A DNA stretch of 64,000 bases, taken from NCBI RefSeq assembly GCF_933775445.1, contig NC_065874.1:3243001-3307000 (forward strand). The letters run 5' to 3'. The DNA is from Argentina anserina (taxonomy: Eukaryota; Streptophyta; Magnoliopsida; Rosales; Rosaceae). Below are positions 10,623-20,511 of this stretch, in pieces (the first letter of the stretch is position 1; each line of letters begins with the position of its first letter). Both the position numbers and the translations under genes were made by a program. The notes under the pieces were generated by a model. It was given only the letters and a program-made list of their open reading frames with translations, searched no databases and was not told the DNA's origin.

Positions 10623-12141
10623 TTGAGTATTGTACAGTAACCGTGAATAGTGAACAGTGAACAGTATCTTCGTATAAACCAAATTGCTGAACAGTAACCG
10701 TTTATTGCTGTTTTGGCATTTAAAGGTTTACGAAACGATTCTAAATTCTTTTCTTATCTTTTCAAGGTGATCATTAAATCGAGGAAAGGAATTATATTCG
10801 GAATTGTGGGATTACGCTCAAGTCAATAAGGTGAGTAAAATCTCACTGAATTTACGAATCTACCCTCGTGGTGATTCAACATTTTGCAAGTGTGTTTATC
10901 AAATGAATTATAACATGTATATAATTTAGTGGACTACATATATATAGTATAATGGTAATAGGTACAATATATATATATAGTTCATTAAATTACGTACTGT
11001 TATTAATGCATTAAAAATAGTCATTTCGGTGACGGAAAATTGAGCATGAGTATGTGAGAATATTGTACGTAATTCTTCAGTTGTTTATGAAATATGACAT
11101 GTATAGGATATAGTGAACTATATATATATTGTATAAATGGTAATAAATACGAATATATATAGTTTGCTATATAATATACTGTTATGATTTTTATTGTGGT
11201 GATATCGTGAAAGTTTTAAAACGTACAATATGATGTGTGATAATTGTACGTGATTTTTAACATTGTGATTGTTAAAATGTGAATTGTCTTCGGACCTGAT
11301 TTTGGTACAATATGATGTGAGATTATTGTACGTGTTTGGGCAAGTCGAAACCTAGCCTTTGGCCGGGCGAAAGTTACGATACAGTTAGAGCTCTAGTCTG
11401 TCTGCCTTAGTACTGCATGCGAGGTAACGGGTGGTTATCTGCTCATGGGTACTCGGTGTATTTGGATGTTGGGTAGCGGGTGGCTATCCAATGTCAACGG
11501 TGTATTACGAGAGGGGTAACAGATGTGTACCAGCGTTCTTGGTACCCGTATTATAAATGCATTGGGTAACCAGAAGGGTTACTTAATTTCCTCATGAGCT
11601 TTTTATTTCATATTTCTTTGGGTCAACCAGATGGGCTGACCATTGGCTCATGGGGGCATTTATATTTGTTGTTTTGTGATCTTTCGTATATTTTGATATG
11701 CGAACTGTATTGTGATTTTACTCATACAAGCTATAAGCTTACCGGGTTTGTGTTTACAATCCCGGTGCACCAATTCGATGGTGTAGGGGATCATTCTGCA
11801 GGTGCTGATTAGTGGGAGTTGAGTGACGACTACAGAGGCTTGAAGTCGTTCTTATCCTACTTGTGGTGAGGTTTAGCCCGGGTTTGTGTGTGAGATGTTG
11901 TGTAATTTCATTTGTGAGATTTGTGAGGATTATTACATTTCCATTTTATGTATGGATTATAAATTTGGTTTGTAATAATTGGTTGACTGAGTTGTATTGA
12001 GAACTCAGAATTGATCCGCTGTTACACTTTAATGATTTCGAGTTATTTGAGATTATTTGGTGTTTAACGACTTTAGAATTTTGGGTTTTAAAGCTCGAAA
12101 TTTTGGGGTCGTTACACTTGTACTATTTACGTTCTATCTTG

Positions 12142-12405
12142 TATTTTCAGAGACAGTGAAGTTTCAATTTTGTCACACTTTTCGTTCAAATTTATTCACC
12201 ATAAATGATTTAATATTTAGGTATGTTATTCAAGATCATCTCTACAAAATTTAATCTAATTCAGACATCGTTAATGTATTAAAATTAGATTAAATCAATG
12301 AATGGATTAAAACTGTTCAACATGAACCGTTCGTGTAAATCTCAATTTTAAAAGCTCAAACCATTGTCGAATTAGATGAAACTTTGTAGAGATGATTTTG
12401 AATAA
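12142..12405 (+). mobile_element. Truncated copy of the foldback MITE
   Basis: It matches 700-935 of the full element at 657-1054 at roughly 90% by eye (AGATTAAATCAATGAATG, AAACTGTTCAAC and neighbouring blocks are shared). The right arm stops abruptly at GAATAACACACAC, where a CA/TA microsatellite replaces it, and the outermost part of the left arm is missing. Confidence 0.8.
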
Positions 12406-12417
12406 CACACACACATA

Positions 12418-12490
12418 TATATATATATGAGATTACAAAATCAAGTTTCCAATCTATAATAAATACGATATAAAAAACAGATCCTATAAT
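12418..12490 (-). repeat. Right copy of the 5-kb-spaced inverted repeat
   Basis: This is the reverse complement of the block at 7268-7365 (GAGATTACAAAATCAAG, ACGATATAAAAAACAGATCC), with several point differences. Confidence 0.65.
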
Positions 12491-12739
12491 ATAATACAGC
12501 TAATCACATTAATTCATATCATTATCAAAACTGATGCAAGAATTTATACTTTATATCCAAGGTTTTAGCATATTTTTATTCTTGTTCATTAACCTAAATG
12601 TGACTGGTTTGTTATGAGTCCATTATGATGAAGATAACCTATCGGAGATATGATAACTATGGTAGACTACAGGTCTACAGGTAAATAAGAATACAAATTC
12701 TGCAACTCTTTGTATTAATTATCATATACCTGTGTTTTT

Positions 12740-14680
12740 GTGTATGTCTCAAATTGAGTGGTCTGTGGATTTTTTTTTTTTATAAAAGTCGATGTGGTAA
12801 AGCGCATGAAGGAGATAACAATTGTTTTGGAAACTCCTCACAGCAGGATTTGGAAGCTGAAGAAGTATTTTTCGAGGGAAACAATGAGGCATCCAGGATA
12901 TATTCTGGAGCATCATCAGACCTTTATACTTGAGAATAATACTCAAAACTTAAGGAAGCTAGACTATGAGTATTAGCCTGTCTAGGTACATGACTGGCTC
13001 CAACGCTAGGGAAAGAAGCTATGAAGTCCTGAATAAGGGACTAAAGGGAGGGCATGCACAGGGGAGAGATCAGAGCTGGCAGAAGAAACAGCTAGGACTG
13101 CCATCATATATGCAATTACTCCACACGCAAATCGGTAACTTGAAGGGCCTGCACAAAGCTGAAAGAATTCAAGGTAAGTTTTTCTTTGGTAACACAAAAT
13201 ATATCCTACAACTTTTATGCTATCTAAGTTTTCAAATTATAGATGTAGTATTGATAGAAATTATTTTTCGGGATGTGGCGAGTTGCATGAGCATGTTGAG
13301 TCCATCGACATGCCTAATGGTAAAATTGTTACCTTTTTCATTGATTCATGAATTTGGTTTGCATGCATCTTATGGCGTATATATCCAGATTGGTCGCCAT
13401 AATGTGGTGTTAATCTATGTGCCGTAGATCTTCACTCGGTAGTTTGGTCGCTCTACTTAGAGCCAACTGGTATTCTGGTAATGTAAGCAAACGGCCTTAA
13501 TTTGTTTTCTTTATTTACTTCACTCATTTTTGCTCTAGGTGTTGGGAAGTAGATCTTGATGGTATTAGCCTATTAGGATTGACATGCAGAATCTCTTGTA
13601 TCATTGTACAAGGAGAGCATTATATATTGGAGGTACGTACGGAACGTACCCAAGTAGTACAAGGCAAATACTGTAAGTCAATGTAAAAGTATGATGGTGA
13701 ACGATGTTTATTTATCCAAGTAGATACTTGTTTTAAGTTTTAGAAACATGTTTGCCAGTGTTCCCGGATTCTGAAAGTTGCCAAATCCCATATTTTTCGT
13801 TAGATATTTTGTCTGAATACTGAAAGTTAAGATTTCAGAGGTAATCATTTTGCAACTGTTCAATTTATATTCAGTTTGCCTAAATTTTGGCCCTATTTTT
13901 CACGATCTGGATATAGACGTGCCTCCAGCCAAGATGAAAATCTCATGAACATTAACCATTAAATGTCAGGAGAGCCTTAAAATTGATCATTGATCAATTT
14001 CGTACTGCGCGAGAATACTTCTGAATTGCAACGTACACAATGAAGGATATAGGATTTGCACACTAGATGGTGGACCTTGTCTCGAGCATTGATCTTGAAT
14101 TGCAAGAAGCTGCAGTCTGGTATCTTCTTGAGCTTGCTCAAAATAATAATGATGAATTGAGGCTATCAGTCTGATCACTCTGATGTCACCTGAAAAACTT
14201 GTAGCAGCTAGAGAGGATAGACAGCTAGTAGTCTCCCTCTGGAATGCCTGCTATAACAAGCCACCTTCTCTTCGCTATAAAGAGAATTCTTGTTCTTTGG
14301 TTCTTCCTGAGGAAAATGCACCGCCACCTTAAGTTGCAAGAAAACATTTTAAACCGTCCCAAAGAGCATTGGCTGGAATTAAAGATGGTTAGTGATGTAA
14401 TATATGTTGCTTTCTCCCATCCATTTTTGGCCCTTTTATGTAATAAAACTTTCCTACTTCAGTTAGGAAATCTCACTGTTCTTACAAATTGGATACCTAC
14501 AACCACATGAATGCTCGTTCTGCATCGGGAGTTTTACAATTTATTGACTCCCATAAAAGATTACCGCCTAAGGTCAGTTCTTTGCATAGACAGGAATATG
14601 TAGATATACCAGGAGTATGTAAATATGCTGCACCTCTAAATATTTATGATGTAACTTTTGTTTCAAAATACACACAAAAA
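12740..14680 (+). other. Gene-like remnants, unidentified
   Basis: Two open stretches on the plus strand (about 12788-12976 and 12966-13190, the latter ending at an AAG|GTAAGTTT-like donor) have protein-like composition, for example RMKEITIVLETP and SYMQLLHTQIGNL. No family is recognised. A block near 13265-13315 encoding ELHEHVESID in one frame resembles one near 20110-20150 encoding DELVHVESAD, so both sides of the retrotransposon may hold pieces of related sequence. No start-to-stop gene model could be built. The reading is tentative. Confidence 0.3.
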
Positions 14681-15046
14681 TTCATAGCATACCTCGTCAT
14701 ACAAGCTTTCCAATGATAGTCGGAACTCACTAAGACACCATCGGGAAGTCACCTTTCCGACTTCATCAAGATGGCTTCATAGTAAGCCTAGAGGGGCACT
14801 TGTCCCACATTGAAGAATGTGTAAATAAGAGGGGTTCCCTCACCTATAAAAAAGACCCCTCATCCCACTTAGAATGAGAATCACTACATGTATAACTTAA
14901 GGCTATTTTCCTATACTAGTGGATTCAAGTGGACGTCGCCTACCCCAAGAGAGGGAGGTGAACCATTGTACTTCTCGTGTCAAATTAACACTCATTAATA
15001 GCTAATTGTGGGATCAGTCACCCATCCGGTAATCACAACGTTAACA
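14681..15046 (+). repeat. Left LTR, 5'-truncated
   Basis: It aligns with 19049-19419 from TTCATAGC onward and ends at TTAACA. It includes the promoter-like CTATAAAAAAG near 14848. Sequence before 14681 does not match the first 102 bp of the right LTR, so the element's left end has been lost. Confidence 0.9.
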
Positions 15047-15066
15047 TTGCCGCCGTCTGTCGGAAG
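15047..15066 (+). other. Primer-binding-site-like motif
   Basis: TTGCCGCCGTCTGTCGGAA immediately follows the left LTR. It is close to the TTGGCGCCGTCTGTGGGAA motif frequent at this position in plant Gypsy elements. The primer tRNA is not identified. Confidence 0.55.
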
Positions 15067-15239
15067 CAAACAATTAGCTTCGTCGCTCACCACCAACAGA
15101 CCTCCCACGGTCCCCCACACCCCGCAGTGCATGAGCTCACTACGGCGCAGTCAGATCTTAAAAAAAAAAAACAGACCCTCCCGTGGTCCATGCCTTCCCC
15201 AGTCACATTCTTCCACACTCCTGCTAGCACGGTGGACGT

Positions 15240-17060
15240 TCTTCCACTCTCCTGCTAGAGTAGCACGTGACTGCTAGCAAGGTGCACGACTGCTATAGTA
15301 GTTCCGTGACTGCTATCGTAGTCCCATGACTGCTAGCGTAGTACATGATTGTCTAAGTAGCACGGACACAGACACGATTCGATACGTAGACACGGCATAT
15401 AAAATTTTTTTTGGACACGGACACGTGGTAGACACGTTAATTAAATATTATTTTTAATATATATACATTTATTTAAAAAATTATTTTATAAATTTGCAAG
15501 TATTTAGAATTTTAGATGTATATATATGTCAAAGTGTGCATTAAAATAATGAAAACATAACTTGTTAGAATGACTAAGGACTTGATAAGTACCTTGGATA
15601 ACCAAAGTTCGAATCTCACCACAAGCATTCTTATTTTTATCACGAGTTTCTCTTCTTATATATATATATTAAGGTGTGCATAAATATAACAAAAACTGAA
15701 TATGTTGAAATGGTTGAGGAGTTGTTGAGTGTCTTGGATGACCAAGGTTCGATTCTCACCATAAGCACTTTCACTTTTATTATGAGTTGGTGTGTGTCCG
15801 CGTATCCGATTCAGATACTCGCGTGTCCGAGCCGTGTCCAAAGTCAGTTCGCGTGTCCGGCACGTATTGGAGCGTGTCCGGCGTGTCCGTGTGTGTGTCC
15901 GTGTCAGACACGCGATACGCCACTGCAATAGTGTGTCCTTGCAACCTAGATGACTGCTAGCGTAGTACGCGATTGCTAGCACGGTGCACGGCTACTCCCG
16001 TAGTCCCACGACTGCTAGCACGGTGCACGGCTACTCCCGTAGTCCCACGACTGCTAGCATGGTGCAAGACTGCTATCATAGTCCCATGACTGCTAGCGTA
16101 GTACGTGACTGCTAGCACGGTGCACGCCTGTTATCGTAGTCCCGTGACTGCTATCGTAGTCCCATGACTGCTAGCATAGTACATGACTGCTAGCGTAGTA
16201 CGCAACTGCTAGCACAGTGCAAGACTGTTAGCGTAGTACGTGACTGCTAGCACGGTGCACAACTACTCCCGTAGTCCCATGACTGCTAGCACGGTGCAAG
16301 ACTGCTATCGTAGTCCCATGACTACTAGCGTAGTACATGACTACTAACATGGTGCATAGCTACTCCCGTAGTCCCATGACTGCTAGCACGGTGCAAGACT
16401 GTTATCGTAGTCCCTTGACTGCTAGCGTAGTGCGTGACTGCTAGCATGGTGCACAACTACTCTTGTAGTCCCATGACTGCTAGCACGGTGCAAGATTGCT
16501 ATCGTAGTCCCATGACTTCTAGCACGATGCATGATTTCTATCGTAGTCTCATGACTATTAGCGTAGTACGCGACTGTTAGCACGATGCACGGCTACTCCT
16601 GTAGTCCCACGACTGCTATTGTCGTCCCATGACTGCTAGCGTAGTACACGACTGCTAGCACGGTGCACAGCTACTCATGTAGTCCCACGACTGCTATTGT
16701 CGTCCCATGACTGCTAGCATAGTACGCGACTGCTAGCACGGTGCACGGCTACTCCCGTAGTTCCACAACTGCTATCGTAGTCCCATGACTGCTAGTGTAG
16801 TACGCGACTGCTAGCATGGTGCACGGCTACTCCCGTAGTCCCATGACTGCTACTGTAGTACGCGACTGCTAGCATGGTACACGGCTACTCCCGTAGTCCC
16901 ACGACTGCTAGCACTGTGCACGACTGCTAGCACAGTCCTCGGTCCTGCTCCCACAATCCCACAACTGCTATCGTAGTCCCATGACTGCTAGCACGGTGCA
17001 CGGCTGCTCCCGTAGTCCCATGATTGTTATCAGTCCCATGACTGATGCTCCCATAGTTCC
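15240..17060 (+). repeat. Tandem array of about 19-20-bp monomers (GACTGCTAGC...)
   Basis: Dozens of related monomers such as GACTGCTAGCACGGTGCAC, GACTGCTATCGTAGTCCCAT and GGCTACTCCCGTAGTCCCA alternate in higher-order combinations. Monomers diverge by a few bases. A 598-bp element (15352-15949) interrupts the array. All ORFs across it are by-products of the repeat. Confidence 0.9.
15352..15949. mobile_element. Nested small element with GGACACG ends and tRNA-like boxes
   Basis: The block interrupts the tandem array and is flanked by ATGATTG / ATGACTG, a possible 7-bp duplication with one mismatch, though the host is repetitive. The left end (GTAGCACGGACACA) and the right end on the minus strand (GTTGCAAGGACACA) are imperfect inverted repeats, and both ends are rich in GGACACG units. 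The interior holds a tandem duplication of a 140-bp unit (about 15540-15790). Each unit has a GGTTCGATTCT-like box resembling a tRNA B box. There is no ORF of interest. Confidence 0.65.
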
Positions 17061-17764
17061 ACGGTGGAACTCCACAGTCGATCTCCACGATCCTACTCCA
17101 CAATTGACTTTCACGGTCCTGCTCCACGATTGACCTTCGCAACCCTCCATAGTCACCAGAGAAAAGAAATCATTGCACAACGAACTACGGGACTTGCTTG
17201 CAAAGCCAACCAACCCGCAACAAAACACTACCATGACACAAAGAATTGAAAGGAAAATATCTTCAAACTGGACATCTCCTCACGCAAAGCCAAAGCGGCT
17301 ACTTGCAATCATTCCCCGCACAAAGGAGCGTCATGCTTGGACACCTCTAACATGATTTTGTTACTTGCATAGAGCGCAACTCCACTCCACATCGACATAA
17401 GATAAGTAAAATGTTATGTCTCCCTACTCCTACTGTAGAGATAATTATTACCATGTCTTAGCATGATTTGATTACGCTATGAAGCATGCCTACAACATAC
17501 CGCACTTGATATGCATGCCCACATGGCTTTCACGCATTGCCTACAACACTTTGTAGAGTTAGCTAGTAACGACACTTAGCCATATATTATATGCTTAGAG
17601 AATGTGTGACACACACACTTGAATGTCAAACTTGATTGTGCTAATGAAACTAGGAATTTTTCTAACTTTTGTTCAAGAGAACAATTAAATTCCTTATGCA
17701 GACTGTTTCATCACACAACACTCAGACATCACAGAGTCAGAAATTATTTCCTTGCCAAAAAGTG

Positions 17765-18370
17765 AGAGACTACGCCCAAGAGGGCTCAAGATGTCCTACA
17801 TGTACGCTTATCTACGCTACGATGGATGCACTACGCCCAAGAGGGCTCAAGCCGCGTAAATACACGCACTACGCCCAAGAGAGCTCAAAACGTCCTACGC
17901 GTAACGCTTATCTACGCTACGATAGATGCACTACGCGCAAGAGGGCTCAAGCCGCGTAAATACACGCACCACGCCCAAGAGGGCTCAAGACGTCCTACGC
18001 GTAACGCTTATCTACGCTACGATATATACACTACGCGCAAGAGGACTCAAGCCGCGTAAATACGCGCACTACGCCCAAGAGGGCTCAAGACGTCCTACGC
18101 GTAACGCTTATCTACGCTACGATGGATACACTATGCCCAAGAGGGCTCAAGACGTCCTACGCGTAACGCTTATCTACGCTACGATGGATACACTACGCCC
18201 AAGAGGGCTCAAGCCGCGTAAATACGCGCACTACGCCCAAATGAGCTCAAGACGTCCTACGTGTAAAGCTCACTACGTTACGATGGACACATTACGCTCA
18301 ATGTCAGCATCCAAAAGGTGTCCTACGCGTAGCCTACTACGCTACGATGGACACACCACACTCTAATTCA
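17765..18370 (+). repeat. Tandem array with about 100-bp period
   Basis: Each period joins two sub-units that start CACTACGCCCAAGAGGGCTC, one continuing AAGCCGCGTAAATAC and the other AAGACGTCCTACGCGTAACG. About five periods are recognisable, decaying toward 18370. Three long overlapping ORFs here are artefacts of the repeat. Confidence 0.9.
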
Positions 18371-18931
18371 GCGTCCAAAAGACGTCCTATGAGTAGGTCA
18401 CTACGCTAAGATGGACACACTATCTCCGCAGTGGCTCAAAGTCATCCTACGCGCATTGCGATATAGGACGCACCAGCCTTCAGAGGCCGCACTAGCCTTC
18501 AAAGGCCATATTGGCATATAGAAGCCACACTCGCCCGTAGTGGCCATATAAGTCCAAAGTGTCATCACAGAAGACTACTTCGCCTAAGCACACCGCACAA
18601 ATAGGCCATACCACTCGAAACCGCCTCGCTGGCTAGGGGTTTCGGGAACTTACGCACACTGGCGTACTAGATCATATTCGGGAATCGGGACCATACATAT
18701 ACACACGCATCATCATGTGTCAAACACACATCGCGCCCGTACATTCTTATGTTATCTATGTCAACATACATACTTCGTGCACATATGCTTTTATTTTTGT
18801 TTTGCAGGTTTGAGAGTCCATTCTTGCTTAAAGAGTTCGGAGACTGGTAGGGGTATGCCACCGCCCGGACACTTATGCTCGGTGACATGTTGATTGATAA
18901 ACTCCCCAAGCAAGAAGTTTCTCTTACTTAG

Positions 18932-18946
18932 GGATTGTGGGGGGCA
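18932..18946 (+). other. Polypurine tract
   Basis: GGATTGTGGGGGGCA ends exactly where the right LTR's TGTTGG begins, the expected position for plus-strand priming in an LTR retrotransposon. Confidence 0.65.
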
Positions 18947-19419
18947 TGTTGGCACCCCTACTAGCATAGAGCTAGTATGGCATGCCACCGAGCATAAGCA
19001 TCACTCTCTAGGCGGATCTACAAGTCACTATGTGGCTCAACCATGATATTCATAGCGTACTCGTCATACAAGTTTTCCAATGATAGTCGGAACTCACCAA
19101 GACACCATCGGGAAGTCACATTTCCGACCTCATCAAGATGGCTCCATAGTAAGCCTAGAGGGACACTTGTCCCACATTGAAGAATATGTAAATGAGAGGG
19201 GTTCCCTCACCTATAAAAGGGACCCTTCATCCCACTTAGAAGGGGGATCACTACATGTATAACTTAAGGCTATTTCCATATACTAGTGGATTCAAGTGGA
19301 CGTAGCATACCCCGAGAGAGAGAGAGAGAGGTGAACCACTATACTTCTCGTGTCAAATTATCACTCACTAATAGCTAACTGTGCGATCAGCCACCCATCC
19401 GGTAATCATAACGTTAACA
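18947..19419 (+). repeat. Right LTR, complete
   Basis: It begins TGTTGGCACC and ends CGTTAACA (TGTT...AACA), 473 bp. It carries a CTATAAAAGG TATA box near 19210 and a GA microsatellite near 19314-19332 that the left LTR has only as a short GAGAGGGAGG. By eye the two LTRs are a little over 90% identical, so the insertion is not recent. Confidence 0.9.
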
Positions 19420-20511
19420 ATACGATAATAACGCATATGCTTACAATACGCCTTTTCCTTGCTTCTCACAGGGGGAGGCATTAAAGGTTGCAGAAATTTA
19501 CTCTGGCTAAACATGCATGTCTTCTATCTTTACTGAAAGCGGAAGTGGAAGCAACTGAGTTTGTAATATGTTTTTACAATAGCGAAACAGCCGAAACTAA
19601 TATTTGGAAGCGGAACCAAAGTGAGTTTGTATTTAAATGTTTGTTGTTGTTACCTAGTTCAGCATAGTAGCTTATTTGACTTATAACTACTTAATAAACT
19701 AGGGTACTACTTGTACGTGGTATAGCTGTAAAGATTTGTTCAGTTTTGTCGCAAGACATAGATGTTAATCTCCCATGCCTTCATTCGTCAGCAGTCCGAC
19801 TCTTTAACTGGGTTATTAATCTCATCTGTGAGAGTTGCGGGTATCGATAAAGTCATATATAACTATATAAGTGAGAAAGGCCGATAAGTTTGAAGGCTTG
19901 GCACCCTATCACTCCAAAATTAGTGATATATCACCGTATTGTTGGTGAGGACAGTAGTTAAAGGCTTCGATCATGGAAGCTATGCGTGTGCTGGCCTAAA
20001 CTTGTAATCAAAACTCCTGCAGATATTGAAGGTAACTTTCCCCTGTTAAAGTTTGCATGCAAGTTTTCCGCAGATTAGTAATATCATGTTACTAGTTCTT
20101 TTTGGGATGTGGCAGATTTAAAAGATGAGTTGGTGCATGTAGAATCCGCTGACAAAGGTTCATGCTTTGCATTTCTTTAGTTTTAAATAGGATAGTGCAA
20201 AGGCCAAACCACGACAAAATCTATAAGATCAGTGACAAATAATAAAAACAACACATCAAGGGGTAGAAGGAATGCATCAAGGGTTACAAGAAAGTGTAGC
20301 TCGTGAAAAAAAGTGTTTTATGTTCCACTCCACTAAATTATCAACGTTTCACAAAACAGATGTTAGGATACTGATGTTATGCATACCAACTCCACCCTAC
20401 AATCCCTACATGCATCTGGTCAAAACCCCAAACCTATCCATAGAAAACCACTCAAAACACACGGCTTGGCTGCCATGAACCCAATCTCCCATCATCAGAA
20501 ACCACAAACAA
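19420..20511. other. Intergenic / possible gene remnant
   Basis: A block near 20100-20160 (GGGATGTGGCAGATTTAAAAG...) resembles text near 13265, hinting at an old duplicated exon. No gene model could be built. The 3' UTR of the minus-strand gene ending at 20512 probably lies in the right part. Confidence 0.35.

Larger units (their letters stand above)
9073..12121 (+). mobile_element. 3.0-kb solo LTR with perfect 5-bp target duplication
   Basis: The element proper is 9078-12116. It starts TGTAATAACCC and ends GGGGTCGTTACA, imperfect inverted ends with the TG...CA termini of LTRs. CTTGT lies directly before (9073-9077) and after (12117-12121), a clean 5-bp duplication. A TATA box at 9400 is followed by a pyrimidine-rich, GC-rich leader, as in an LTR U3-R-U5. 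No gag-pol and no second LTR are present, so this is a solo LTR from recombination. The TGTAAYRACCC ends and great length recall Tekay/Del-type Gypsy chromoviruses (inference). Short ORFs inside it are not treated as genes. Confidence 0.85.
14681..19419 (+). mobile_element. Non-autonomous LTR retrotransposon with tandem-array interior
   Basis: The left LTR (14681-15046) is truncated by about 100 bp; the right LTR (18947-19419, 473 bp) is complete, beginning TGTTGG and ending TTAACA. A primer-binding-site-like sequence (GCCGCCGTCTGTCGGAA) directly follows the left LTR. A purine-rich tract (GATTGTGGGGGGCA) directly precedes the right LTR. The 3.9-kb interior holds no recognisable gag, protease, RT or integrase. 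It is built mainly of a roughly 19-20-bp tandem array (15240-17060, interrupted by a nested element) and a roughly 100-bp-period array (17765-18370). It would depend on an autonomous partner, as LARD-type elements do. The PBS-like motif resembles that of plant Gypsy elements (inference). Confidence 0.85.

Noticed and set aside
15656..15982. Cys/Arg-rich ORFs on both strands
   Set aside because: They are built from GGACACG/CGTGTCC low-complexity ends of the nested element.
17669..18366. Three overlapping ORFs of 77-146 codons
   Set aside because: They are by-products of the roughly 100-bp tandem array inside the retrotransposon and repeat the same sequence in shifted frames.
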